DNA of 64,000 nt, from positions 1 through 64,000 of the forward strand of contig CAAEAE010000130.1 of the NCBI GenBank assembly GCA_900753715.1. The letters are read 5' to 3'. The notes under the pieces are model-generated. The model saw only the letters and a list, made by a program, of their open reading frames with translations, was not told where the DNA came from and made no database searches. The number at the start of each line of letters is the position of its first letter. The first letter of the stretch is position 1. Positions 1 to 7,714 of the stretch are shown here, in pieces. Made by a program: the position numbers and the translations under genes. The stretch comes from an uncultured Roseburia sp. (GTDB lineage: Bacteria; Bacillota_A; Clostridia; Lachnospirales; Lachnospiraceae).

Positions 1-693
1 CACCTGATCATACTGGTGGAAGCAGACGAATCTTATATCCCGGATATTTTACAGCGGATATTCACGAATTATTATGATGCCTACGACAGGAATGATTTTC
101 TTTCCCGGTATGAGTACAGGAAGATGACACAGGCATCAGATGGAATCTTTCTTTTCCGGGATTGGGAGAAGACAAGGGAGAATTTGCTGCATGAGTATGT
201 CCATTATCTTACGTTGGGAAATGGCAAAACGTTTAGCTCTGCATCTGGATTGGTGGAGGGCTGGACAGAAGCGGTTGCAGTTTTTTCCTGTGAAAATCGC
301 ATGAAAACAGAGTATTTGACAAAATATGTTTCAGAGTCAGAGGAGGAGCTTGCGTCATATCAGAAGGTTGGAGTCTGGGATGAAGAAAACAATCAGGTTG
401 ATTTGCAAAAGCTGTGTTTTTATTGGGGAAACTATTTTGTGGAAGCGGATGAGACATTTGAATATGGTTCGCTTGGACAGCAAATCATCACAAAACCGGA
501 ACAGATAACACTTTATGCGCTGTCTTATCAGGCGGGAGCAAGCCTTGCAGAGTACCTGACCGAACAGTATGGAATGGATGCAGTCATTTCTGCCTGCATG
601 GAACAGGGGAAAATCGAGGAATTGTGTGGAAAAAGCTTTGAGGATATATATAATGATTGGGCTGTATGGAATGAAGAAAAGTACAGACAGTAG
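1..693 (+). CDS. Putative HExxH zinc metallopeptidase, C-terminal part (5' end outside window)
   Basis: The reading frame is open to the left edge (His-Leu-Ile-Ile-Leu precedes the GTG at 16), so this is probably the C-terminal 230 residues of a longer protein. Counting from the GTG, an HEYVH motif lies at residues 59-63 and is followed by EGWTEA at 81-86, which could provide the third zinc ligand as in gluzincin peptidases. A basic-residue-poor C-terminus ends with WNEEKYRQ. The substrate is unknown and I do not recognise a named family. A rho-independent terminator shared with pepT follows directly. The hydrolase role is inferred from the motif alone. Confidence 0.6.
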   Translation, partial: HLIILVEADESYIPDILQRIFTNYYDAYDRNDFLSRYEYRKMTQASDGIFLFRDWEKTRENLLHEYVHYLTLGNGKTFSSASGLVEGWTEAVAVFSCENRMKTEYLTKYVSESEEELASYQKVGVWDEENNQVDLQKLCFYWGNYFVEADETFEYGSLGQQIITKPEQITLYALSYQAGASLAEYLTEQYGMDAVISACMEQGKIEELCGKSFEDIYNDWAVWNEEKYRQ

Positions 694-700
694 GGGATAT

Positions 701-738
701 AAAAAGTTCCGACTCAGATGAGCCGGAACTTCTTTTTA
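701..738. terminator. Bidirectional rho-independent terminator between the peptidase and pepT
   Basis: Stem AAGTTCCG-CTC pairs with GAG-CGGAACTT around one A/C mismatch and a 4-nt loop. It has A5 on the left and T5 on the right, so it can end transcripts from both converging genes. It overlaps the pepT stop codon. Confidence 0.8.
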
Positions 739-1983
739 TACATCTTTCTCATCCGCAACAATCGCGATAATTCCCAATACCACGCGCACGGCGGTCTCCA
801 TGCCCTCTACGCTGATATGCTCGTAAGGACCGTGAAAGCCGTAGCCGCCGGTTCCGAGGTTCGGGCAGGGAAGCCCCATGAAGCTTAAGCGCGCTCCGTC
901 CGTGCCACCGCGTACCGGGCGGGAGAGCGGCGAAAGACCGGTTTCGGAAATCGCTTTTTTGGCAATGTCAACGACATAAGGATGCTTCTCAATCACTTCA
1001 AGCATATTAGAGTAGGACTCCTTGATGACAAGGGATACGGTGCCTTCGCCGTACTTCTGGTTTAAAGCGGCTTCGAGGTTTCGCAGCGTATCAAGGCGTG
1101 CGAGAAACGTCTGCTTGCCGTGGTCCCTCACAATATAGGAAAGCGTTGCGGATGCAACATCTCCCTTCATATCGGTAAGGTGATAGAAGCCTTCCCGTCC
1201 TTCCGTGTGGGCAGGTGTTTCGGCTTCCGGAAGCATGGACTGTAGTTCGCAGGCAACCAGAGCGGCATTTACCATGATATCCTTTGCCTCACCCGGGTGG
1301 ACATTCACACCGGTTATCGTAAAGAGAGCGCTTGCGGCATTAAAATTCTCGTAAGCAACTTCCCCTTCATAATCGCCGTCTAACGTGTAGGCAAAATCGG
1401 CCTTGAAGTAGTCGAGGTCAAACAGTTCCGCACCGTTTCCAACTTCCTCATCCGGGGTAAAACCGACCCAGATATCGCCGTGTGGCTTGCCGGAAGCAAT
1501 GAGCTGTTCCACGGCAGTGAGGATTTCGGCAATACCGGCTTTGTCATCAGCACCTAATAAAGTAGTGCCGTCGGTTGTAATCAGTGTGCGTCCGGCAAGG
1601 GAAGCAAGAGACGGAAAATCGCTTACCTTTAAAAGAGCACCGCTTCCCGGAAGAAGGACATCACCGCCGTCATAGTTTTTGATGATCTGCGGTTTTACAT
1701 TTTCACCGGAATAATCCGGTGCTGTGTCCATATGGGAAATAAAACCGACGGCTTTTTTGTGCTCATAGCCCGGTGTGGCAGGCAGTAAGCCGTATACATA
1801 GCAGTGGTCGGTCAGACGAACCCTGGTCAGCCCCAAATCTTTTAATTCCTGCTCTAAAACCTTTGCAAGTGCAAACTGGCGGTCGCTTGACGGGATATTT
1901 ACAGCGCCGTCTTTTGTACTGTTTTCTTCGTCAGAAGTAGTCCAGTAAGAAACATACGTTAAAAATCGTTCTTCTACGCGCAT
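736..1983 (-). CDS. pepT: Peptidase T (tripeptide aminopeptidase)
   Basis: Cytoplasmic M20-family di-zinc aminopeptidase that removes the N-terminal residue from tripeptides. The 415-residue length is normal for PepT (about 410). Visible signatures are the N-terminal ERFLTYVSYWTTSDE block, HMD at residues 84-86 (zinc ligand plus catalytic Asp), GADDKAG at 144-150 with the metal-bridging Asp, and TPDEEVG at 176-182 with the general-base Glu. The C-terminal part has RPVRGGTDGARLSFMG, typical of PepT. Start ATG is supported by GGAGG 7 nt upstream. It is a single gene, transcribed away from tRNA-Lys and ending in the shared terminator. Confidence 0.96.
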   Translation of the reverse strand: MRVEERFLTYVSYWTTSDEENSTKDGAVNIPSSDRQFALAKVLEQELKDLGLTRVRLTDHCYVYGLLPATPGYEHKKAVGFISHMDTAPDYSGENVKPQIIKNYDGGDVLLPGSGALLKVSDFPSLASLAGRTLITTDGTTLLGADDKAGIAEILTAVEQLIASGKPHGDIWVGFTPDEEVGNGAELFDLDYFKADFAYTLDGDYEGEVAYENFNAASALFTITGVNVHPGEAKDIMVNAALVACELQSMLPEAETPAHTEGREGFYHLTDMKGDVASATLSYIVRDHGKQTFLARLDTLRNLEAALNQKYGEGTVSLVIKESYSNMLEVIEKHPYVVDIAKKAISETGLSPLSRPVRGGTDGARLSFMGLPCPNLGTGGYGFHGPYEHISVEGMETAVRVVLGIIAIVADEKDV

Positions 1984-2062
1984 AGAAAACCTCCATAAAT
2001 AAAATGTCTATTAGATTTCATACCGTATTATACCATAAAATAAAATTTTTTTAAAAAAAGTG

Positions 2063-2091
2063 TTGCATTTTTAAATTATTTATTATATAAT
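2063..2091 (+). promoter_or_regulatory. Sigma-A promoter for tRNA-Lys
   Basis: TTGCAT, a 17-nt spacer and TATAAT, set in an AT-rich tract about 44 nt before the tRNA. Confidence 0.7.
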
Positions 2092-2134
2092 GAATTTCGT
2101 CCTTGAGAGACAGGACAAACATAACATAAGAAAT

Positions 2135-2207
2135 GCGCCACTAGCTCAGCTGGCAGAGCACCTGACTCTTAATCAGGGTGTCCAGGGTTCGAACCCCTGG
2201 TGGCGCA
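2135..2207 (+). tRNA. tRNA-Lys (anticodon CTT)
   Basis: A 73-nt cloverleaf. The 7-bp acceptor stem is GCGCCAC/GTGGCGC, the anticodon arm CCTGA-CTCTTAA-TCAGG has anticodon CTT, and the T arm contains GGTTCGAACC. The discriminator base is A, and CCA is not encoded (CTA follows). It is a lone tRNA with its own promoter and a downstream terminator. Confidence 0.97.
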
Positions 2208-2311
2208 CTACAAAGTACTGATTTTGCAGAATGGACTGCGGGGTTGGTGCTTTCTTTTTGTGTTTCAGGAAATTATGGAGAAGAAAAATCAGATTTGACA
2301 GATAGAAGAAA

Positions 2312-2346
2312 CCCGGGCGGGGAAATCATTTCCCTGCCCGGGTTTT
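2312..2346. terminator. Bidirectional terminator between tRNA-Lys and trmB
   Basis: A 14-bp GC-rich stem (CCCGGGC-GGGGAAA with one G-T wobble) and a short loop, followed by TTTT on the plus strand. On the minus strand it lies just past the trmB stop codon. Confidence 0.8.
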
Positions 2347-2358
2347 ATGCTGTTAAAA

Positions 2359-2997
2359 TTATCTGCTCGCAATCAGCTTACAGATGGGATTGCCAAGAGA
2401 AGAAAACTTCTCCTCGTATTCGGTCATAATATTTCCTTCATTTAAAACGGCATCGTGATGTAAGTCTCTGGTGGAGGCGTCTAAATGCCAGCCGGCCTCC
2501 GGAATCTCCTCGAGGGAGAACGTGAAGAGGTCCTGGTTGTCGGTTTTAAATTCCACCCGTCCGTTTTTGGCAAGAATTGCATCATAGCGGGCAAAAAATT
2601 CGCGGGAGGTAAGTCTGCGCTTTGCATGGCGGTCTTTTGGCCAGGGGTCGGAGAAGTTTAAATAAATCCGGGAGACCTCTTCCGGTGCAAAAACTTCCGG
2701 GAGCGCTGCCGCATCCATGCAGATAAACTTTAAGTTGGGAAGCGGATTTAACTCCATTTTCTGAAGGGCACGTAAAAGGACGCTTGAGTAGCGCTCAATG
2801 CCCAGATAATTGATATCCGGGTGGGCAGCAGCCATTTCCATGATAAAACGGCCTTTTCCCATTCCAACCTCGATGTGGAGAGGAGCTTTGGAAGGAAAGT
2901 GCGACTGCCAGCTGCCGCGCTCGCAGGCAGGCTCCTTGATACAATATTCACTGTTTAAAATCGCCTCATCGGCGCCGGGGATATTCCGTAAACGCAT
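2359..2997 (-). CDS. trmB: tRNA (guanine46-N7)-methyltransferase
   Basis: SAM-dependent Rossmann-fold enzyme that makes m7G46 in the tRNA variable loop. The 212-residue length is typical. EVGMGKG at residues 43-49 is the SAM-binding glycine loop, GIERY at 66-70 follows it, and NFSDPWPKDRHAKRRL at 114-129 is the signature catalytic/tRNA-binding block of TrmB. It is monocistronic, convergent with the tRNA-Lys gene and separated from it by a strong terminator. The start ATG is preceded by GAAAGGTTTT, a modest ribosome site. Confidence 0.96.
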   Translation of the reverse strand: MRLRNIPGADEAILNSEYCIKEPACERGSWQSHFPSKAPLHIEVGMGKGRFIMEMAAAHPDINYLGIERYSSVLLRALQKMELNPLPNLKFICMDAAALPEVFAPEEVSRIYLNFSDPWPKDRHAKRRLTSREFFARYDAILAKNGRVEFKTDNQDLFTFSLEEIPEAGWHLDASTRDLHHDAVLNEGNIMTEYEEKFSSLGNPICKLIASR

Positions 2998-3099
2998 ATA
3001 AAAACCTTTCTTTCATTCAGATTACCCATCTGTCGGGGCATAAACTCCATTTCATTTTATAATAAAAAGAGAAAGAAAAAAAGTTATTTTGAAAAGTTG

Positions 3100-3128
3100 T
3101 TGCAAGTATTTTTCCCTGCGATTATACT
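3100..3128 (+). promoter_or_regulatory. Sigma-A promoter for the D,D-carboxypeptidase gene
   Basis: TTGCAA, a 17-nt spacer and TATACT, 45 nt upstream of the start codon. Confidence 0.6.
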
Positions 3129-3173
3129 GATACTAGTTGTGGCAAACGGCTGTAAGTTATTTGGAGTGACAAA

Positions 3174-4565
3174 ATGAAGATAAAATGGAATTTGAAGCGG
3201 GCGTGTGGACTGGTGTTCGGCATTTTTTTAATGGCGGCAGCCCTTCCGAAACAGGTAATGGCGGCAGATTACTGGCCGGAGGCACCGGAAGTGGATGCGC
3301 AATCTGCCATTGTGATGGAACAGTCTACCGGAACGGTTATTTACGATAAAAATATAACAGAAAAGCAGTATCCGGCGAGTATTACCAAGATTATGACGGT
3401 GCTGGTAGCGTTAGAAAATGCAGAGCTGAATCAGGTGGTTACCTTTTCAAATGAGGCAATCGACAATACCGAAGGCTCTGGAATTGCAAGAGATTATGGC
3501 GAGCAGATGACGTTAGAGCAATGTCTTTATGCTATCATGCTGGAATCCGCAAATGAGTGTGCATACGCGGTTGCCGAGGAAGTCGGCGGCAGCGTGGAAG
3601 GCTTTGTGGATATGATGAATGCGAAGGCAAAGGAATTAGGGTGCGTCAATACGCATTTTGCCAATCCGCATGGTCTGCCGGATGAAAATCATTACACCTG
3701 TGCCTATGATATGGCGTTGATTACGCAGGCTGCATATAATAATGAAACATTCCGCATTATCACGGGAACGGCGCGTTATACGATTCCGCCGACCAATAAA
3801 CATGACGAGGCGACTTATTTAAACAACCACAATGAGCTTTTAGTTTCCAGAAAGTTCAATTATGTTTATCCGTATTGCGTGGGTGGAAAAACAGGATATA
3901 CCGACGATGCCCGCTATACGCTTGTAACGATTTCGGAAAAAGACGGTATGACCTTAATCTGCGTGGTCATGCGGACGGAGGTCCCGCATCAGTGGGAGGA
4001 CAGTATTGCACTGTTTGACTATGCATTTGATAATTTCCAGCTCTTTAATGTTGCGGAAAATGAGACCAGCTATAATGCCATGGAAAAGACCAGCACGGGT
4101 TCTTTGAACACGAATGAGGCGTTTGTGGATATCGACCGGAATGCCAGTATCGTTTTGCCAAAGACGGCGGAATTTTCCGATGCGTCATCCTCCATTGTCT
4201 ATGACAGCAGTGATAAGGACGTGGCAGGCACGATAGAATATAGGTATGCGGACCGTGTTGTGGGAAAAGCGGATATCGTGCGGACAGGGGTACAGATTCA
4301 GGGCTTTGTGTTTGATAATGAAAAGATGAATGAAGAGACGGAAAGCGTAGAAGAACAGAATTCCGTCATCTGGATTCATCCGTGGGTGATTGTGCTTGCG
4401 GTACTTGGTGTTGTGGCACTCGTTGTGATTGGATTTGTGATTAAATATTTCGTGGACAATATCTACATTATCCGTCACAATCGTGAAGTAAGAAAACAGA
4501 GAAAAGATTTGTTTGGCAGCGGTAAAAGAATCCGGAAAAAACATAAACGACGGAGACGACGTTAA
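3174..4565 (+). CDS. D-alanyl-D-alanine carboxypeptidase (PBP5/DacF-type), membrane-anchored
   Basis: Serine peptidase of family S11 that trims the terminal D-Ala from peptidoglycan stem peptides outside the membrane. A signal peptide covers about residues 1-31 (LMAAALPKQVMA, then AADYW). Active-site motifs are SITK at 69-72, SAN at 125-127 and KTG at 239-241. After the catalytic domain comes a beta-rich extension, then a transmembrane helix near residues 400-428 and a very basic cytoplasmic tail ending in KKHKRRRRR. Classic DacA/DacF anchors through an amphipathic C-terminal helix, so this real membrane span with a polybasic tail is a lineage variant. It has its own promoter and terminator. 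Whether it is vegetative (dacA) or sporulation (dacF) cannot be decided here. Confidence 0.92.
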   Translation: MKIKWNLKRACGLVFGIFLMAAALPKQVMAADYWPEAPEVDAQSAIVMEQSTGTVIYDKNITEKQYPASITKIMTVLVALENAELNQVVTFSNEAIDNTEGSGIARDYGEQMTLEQCLYAIMLESANECAYAVAEEVGGSVEGFVDMMNAKAKELGCVNTHFANPHGLPDENHYTCAYDMALITQAAYNNETFRIITGTARYTIPPTNKHDEATYLNNHNELLVSRKFNYVYPYCVGGKTGYTDDARYTLVTISEKDGMTLICVVMRTEVPHQWEDSIALFDYAFDNFQLFNVAENETSYNAMEKTSTGSLNTNEAFVDIDRNASIVLPKTAEFSDASSSIVYDSSDKDVAGTIEYRYADRVVGKADIVRTGVQIQGFVFDNEKMNEETESVEEQNSVIWIHPWVIVLAVLGVVALVVIGFVIKYFVDNIYIIRHNREVRKQRKDLFGSGKRIRKKHKRRRRR

Positions 4566-4706
4566 TCAATGTATGAAACGTAAAAAACGACAGTAATTTT
4601 TAAGATTACTGTCGTTTTTGTATATGATGGTTAAATATTTGCCTTCAAACGCGGGTGAGGTTTCATGCGAGGGATTTTTGCGGGGAGTTCCAGACGTATA
4701 TTCCAT
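4566..4706 (-). CDS. Possible small protein of 46 residues (uncertain)
   Basis: The frame starts with ATG at 4706, has AAGGAG 7 nt upstream, and has a consensus-like minus-strand promoter (4745-4773) about 40 nt before it. The product begins MEYTSGTPRKNPSHET, is basic, and has no recognisable domain or membrane segment. Its last third runs through the terminator hairpin of the upstream gene and its stop abuts that gene's stop, which argues against strong coding selection. It could equally be an untranslated short RNA. Together with the terminator and two promoters, this accounts for the 343-nt gap at 4566-4908. Confidence 0.25.
   Translation of the reverse strand: MEYTSGTPRKNPSHETSPAFEGKYLTIIYKNDSNLKNYCRFLRFIH
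4583..4619. terminator. Rho-independent terminator after the D,D-carboxypeptidase gene
   Basis: ACGACAGTAAT pairs with ATTACTGTCGT around a short T-rich loop, with A-rich left and T5 right flanks. Confidence 0.85.
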
Positions 4707-4744
4707 GAAAATGCTCCTTTTTGAATAAAAAAATTTGATATTTT

Positions 4745-4773
4745 ATTTTACGACAAAAAAACAGAATGTACAA
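4745..4773 (-). promoter_or_regulatory. Possible minus-strand promoter
   Basis: Read on the minus strand: TTGTAC, 17-nt spacer, TAAAAT. It sits back to back with the promoter of the AbiE-like pair and would drive the small ORF or RNA at 4566-4706. Confidence 0.4.
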
Positions 4774-4777
4774 GAAA

Positions 4778-4806
4778 TTGACAAAGGCAGTTACTTGAAT
4801 TATAGT
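4778..4806 (+). promoter_or_regulatory. Sigma-A promoter for the AbiE-like gene pair
   Basis: TTGACA, a 17-nt spacer and TATAGT. A leader of about 95 nt separates the expected transcription start from the first gene. The family's antitoxin is known to autoregulate, but no clear inverted-repeat operator was seen here. Confidence 0.65.
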
Positions 4807-4908
4807 GAAATTAAAATAAGTACCGCATGAGTGTTTGATGCGTGGCAGAATGTTGTGTAAATCATGAGATTGTTGGGCGCGGGGAGGCGCCGGAATGGGG
4901 AGATTACG

Positions 4909-5538
4909 ATGTCGGATTCATATGTCATCAACGAGAAACGGGAACTGATTTTAGAGCGTGTAAAGGAATTTATTTACCAAAACGGCGGTGTGGTAAAATG
5001 GTCAAGCCTCAAGGAGTTAGACATTGACTACCGCAGAATTTTGGACTTTGTGGAAAAAGGAGATTTAATCCGGTTAAAGAACGGATATTATTGTGTCCGT
5101 CTGTCGGATTTTTCGGAGGACGAGCTGATTGCGAAGCTGTTCCCGGACTGTGTGCTCACATTGGAGAGTGCGTTGGATGCGTATGGCTATCTTGAGAGAA
5201 AGCCTTACGGCTACCGGCTTGCGGTGGACAAGAATACGTCGAAGTCGCGGTTTCATCTGGATTATCCGCAGGTGCTTCCGCTTTACACTGAGGCGGAAAC
5301 CTTGGAGCTTGGGGTAACGGAAATTCCGTTTGGCGGCGGAACGATGAAAATTTACGAAAAAGAGCGTCTTGTGTGCGACTGTCTCAAATACGAGGACAAG
5401 ATGGAACGTGAGGTGCTGCGGGAAGGTGTATTTGCGTTTATCAAGGATCCGAAAAAGGACGTCGCAAAGCTTATGGAATATGCGAGAGAGCGCAGAGTAG
5501 TCAAAAAAGTGCAGATGATGATTGGCGTGTGGCTGTAG
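4909..5538 (+). CDS. AbiEi-like antitoxin / transcriptional regulator
   Basis: 209 residues. The N-terminal 70 residues look like a winged helix: an ILERVKEFIYQNGGVVKWSSL segment predicted as helix-turn-helix, then LVEKGDLIRLKNGYYC-type wing text. The C-terminal part (VLTLESALDAYGYLER, YEKERLVCDCLKYEDKM) matches the AbiEi antitoxin family pattern. In type IV toxin-antitoxin systems this protein represses its own promoter and counters the nucleotidyltransferase toxin. The ATG at 4909 is chosen because GGGGAG lies 6 nt upstream; an in-frame ATG at 4864 has no ribosome site. The gene ends 15 nt before its likely partner, consistent with a two-gene operon. Confidence 0.7.
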   Translation: MSDSYVINEKRELILERVKEFIYQNGGVVKWSSLKELDIDYRRILDFVEKGDLIRLKNGYYCVRLSDFSEDELIAKLFPDCVLTLESALDAYGYLERKPYGYRLAVDKNTSKSRFHLDYPQVLPLYTEAETLELGVTEIPFGGGTMKIYEKERLVCDCLKYEDKMEREVLREGVFAFIKDPKKDVAKLMEYARERRVVKKVQMMIGVWL

Positions 5539-5553
5539 AGGAAGGGGAGGAGC

Positions 5554-6471
5554 ATGACAAAAGCGAAACTGAAAGCCAGGAGTGAGGCGTTACAGATTCC
5601 TTTTTCCCGGCTGTTAGCCGGATTTGTCTTAGAAAAAGTGCTGTCTCTTCTGGCAGAATCGGAATTTGGCGGTAATCTGTGGCTGCTAAATGGCAGCAGT
5701 CTCGGTGTGGAGCAGTACCGCAGGCAGAATGTGCTGGCACTTGAATTTACATATGTGACGGATGAAAAGGCGAAAAAGAGCGGTGCGCTTGTCAATGGGC
5801 AGACATTGTCGCCGAAGCTTGCATTTCTGATGCTCGCCTGCATTGTGCAGAAAGAGAAAACACCGGAAATCAAATGGATGGGGAATCTGTCAACCGTACA
5901 AAATAATGGAAGAAACGACATTTGTCTTTCGATGGTGGCAGAATTTGAAGAAATGAAGGTTCCGGTGCGTGTTTTCATACGGGAAAACGAAGATTTTGCG
6001 GTACAGAAAATGTCTCCGGCAAAAAAGACGCTTTTTTCCTGCGTGGAGGATGGGGTGGAAATCTCCTATTTACAGTATCCGATAGAGGAGCTTCTGGCAC
6101 AGAAACTTTTTGCGGTGATTCGGGATATGGAGCTGCTTTCTGATATGGAAACGTATGCGGAAATCTATGAGATTCTTTCCCACGAAATGATTGATGGAAG
6201 ATGGGTCAGGGAGCTTTTAGGAGAAGCGTGCAAGAAACAGAATATGGACGCTGCAATGAAGCGGGTGGAGGAAATACTCTCCTATCGGGATTACCCGTAC
6301 ATGAAGAAGCGTTGGCAGCGTTATCTGCGCCAGCAGAAGAAAAAAACGCCCTCTTTTGAGGACGTGATGGAACTTCTGGCAAAATTTCTGCCGCCAATCT
6401 GGGAGGCAGTGTGTCGCGATGAGGTGTTCATCGGTGACTGGATGCCGGAGCTGTTGCGTTTTCTTGGTTAG
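5554..6471 (+). CDS. AbiEii/AbiGii-like nucleotidyltransferase-family protein, catalytic motif degenerate
   Basis: 305 residues, second gene of the AbiE-like pair, with GGGGAGG before the ATG. The region LWLLNGSSLGVEQYRRQ aligns by position with the GGTAL...R segment of AbiEii toxins, and PIEELLAQKLFAV aligns with their conserved EEILAEKL block. The family's DxD metal-binding pair after the Arg reads A-L-E here (VLALEF), so two-metal catalysis as known for AbiEii is doubtful. The C-terminal half is helical and charged (RWQRYLRQQKKK). It may be an inactive toxin, a remnant, or an enzyme using a variant site. Its 3' end overlaps the convergent mobA gene by 4 nt. Confidence 0.6.
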   Translation: MTKAKLKARSEALQIPFSRLLAGFVLEKVLSLLAESEFGGNLWLLNGSSLGVEQYRRQNVLALEFTYVTDEKAKKSGALVNGQTLSPKLAFLMLACIVQKEKTPEIKWMGNLSTVQNNGRNDICLSMVAEFEEMKVPVRVFIRENEDFAVQKMSPAKKTLFSCVEDGVEISYLQYPIEELLAQKLFAVIRDMELLSDMETYAEIYEILSHEMIDGRWVRELLGEACKKQNMDAAMKRVEEILSYRDYPYMKKRWQRYLRQQKKKTPSFEDVMELLAKFLPPIWEAVCRDEVFIGDWMPELLRFLG

Positions 6472-7583
6472 TCCGGAAACTGGCGCAAAAATTCAACAAT
6501 AAAGGCAGCAAAATCCCGTGGCTTGCCAAAATCAAAGCAGGGAAGCGTTTTTGGGGCGTCATCGGAAGCTGTCCCGGTAAGCAGTTCTTCCGGAACAGGA
6601 AAATCGGCGACGACTGCCTTTAACTTTGAGATATCCGCGGTCAGTTCCTCAGACCAGCCTTTGCGGAGAATTTCCACCGGGTTTGGAGAATCTTCGCCGA
6701 AATTTTCAAGCAACAGCAAATCCGAAGTATTTAATGCCGCGGTCAGCGTTTCCGGCGTAACGGCATTTTTCATATCGTGAAAAATAACAGACAGGTCTTC
6801 TCTGGTGAGATAGGTGACGGTGAGACCGTCCCGTTTTAACAGAGGGACCAGTTTTTCTATAAAAGGAGACATAAGCGTTCCGGGCTTTGCACAAAACGAG
6901 ATAGCAGGAACGCGGTGACGAAAGAGGTCTTCCTTGTCGTTAAAATATTCAATCAGAGCATCGGAGGATTCCTGGGAACGGATTCCGCTTAACATCCGAA
7001 GGGCGTGGTAATAATCTGCACGCGTGTCGAGGTTGTAAAACTGGAATTCCACGGGGGTTTTTGTGTGGTTTAACAGCGATTTCTCTGTCAGATAGCGGGT
7101 TGTGCACTTCTCGCGGAGCGGCTGGAGTGCAAACTGATGCAGCAAAAGGCTTTTTCCTATATCTGTAATACAATTTTTAGAGTAGGCGCCGGTTGCACTC
7201 TCAAGGTAATTCGCCTTTCCGCGTATCGTACAGATGTCGGCAGCGTCTAAGCCTTCAAGGAGTGCAATTCCGGTTTCAGGCTCCAAAAAAGGAGTATCCA
7301 CGGACATGAAAAAAGCGGCGTCCTCGTCAATCATGGACAGACCGGAAAAAATGCCGGACATCGGACCTGCATTGGGATAAATATCCGCAATCTCTGTGAC
7401 CGGGAGATTTAAGTGGGCGTAATCCCCTTTTTTCTTTACCGACAGATAAATGTTGGAAAAATACGTGGAAAACCGTCTGACCAGGTATTCAATTAAACAG
7501 TAGTCACCAAAAGGCAGCAGTGCCTTGTCAGTGCCCATGCGGGTACTTTTTCCGCCACATAAGATTACGAGTGCGTATCCCAT
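6468..7583 (-). CDS. mobA: MobA-type molybdenum cofactor guanylyltransferase fused to a MobB-like domain
   Basis: 371 residues from the ATG at 7583, which has AGGAGG 7 nt upstream; a longer frame to 7643 lacks a ribosome site. Residues 1 to about 190 are a MobA nucleotidyltransferase: LCGGKSTRMGTDKALL binds GTP, and FMSVDTPFLEP holds the metal-binding Asp. MobA attaches GMP to molybdopterin in the cytoplasm. From about residue 220 the text follows MobB (FIEKLVPLLKRDGLTV, DLLLLENFGE), but the P-loop position reads AKPGTLMSPF and lacks the GKT core. No other cofactor genes are nearby. I infer an active MobA with a non-GTPase MobB relic. Confidence 0.85.
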   Translation of the reverse strand: MGYALVILCGGKSTRMGTDKALLPFGDYCLIEYLVRRFSTYFSNIYLSVKKKGDYAHLNLPVTEIADIYPNAGPMSGIFSGLSMIDEDAAFFMSVDTPFLEPETGIALLEGLDAADICTIRGKANYLESATGAYSKNCITDIGKSLLLHQFALQPLREKCTTRYLTEKSLLNHTKTPVEFQFYNLDTRADYYHALRMLSGIRSQESSDALIEYFNDKEDLFRHRVPAISFCAKPGTLMSPFIEKLVPLLKRDGLTVTYLTREDLSVIFHDMKNAVTPETLTAALNTSDLLLLENFGEDSPNPVEILRKGWSEELTADISKLKAVVADFPVPEELLTGTASDDAPKTLPCFDFGKPRDFAAFIVEFLRQFPD

Positions 7584-7663
7584 AAAGGTCCTCCTAAACA
7601 ATATCTGCGCACTACTATAGCATATTATTTCCTTGTTTTGCAAATCTTTTCATGTCATAATAA

Positions 7664-7700
7664 AAAGTGCATTCCTGCAAAAAGAGGAATGGTGCACTTT
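7664..7700 (+). promoter_or_regulatory. Inverted repeat at the yaaO-like transcription start / Shine-Dalgarno
   Basis: AAAGTGC-ATTCC pairs with GGAAT-(3-nt bulge)-GCACTTT, ending 1 nt before the AGGAG ribosome site. A TTGTTT-17-CATAAT promoter at 7633-7661 would start transcription inside the left arm, so the element could be a DNA operator or a leader hairpin. Confidence 0.45.
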
Positions 7701-7714
7701 CAGGAGAAGTTACG

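Noticed and set aside
2178..2429. 83-codon frame starting inside tRNA-Lys
   Set aside because: Overlaps the tRNA and the terminator.
4624..4728. Plus-strand frame of 34 codons after the D,D-carboxypeptidase terminator
   Set aside because: No ribosome site or promoter, and it lies between a terminator and a minus-strand signal that reads better.
4864..4908. Longer N-terminus for the AbiEi-like protein
   Set aside because: The ATG at 4864 has no Shine-Dalgarno, while 4909 has GGGGAG at 6 nt.
5352..5978. 208-codon frame antisense to the AbiE-like pair
   Set aside because: Ser/Phe-rich shadow of two well-supported genes, without ribosome site.
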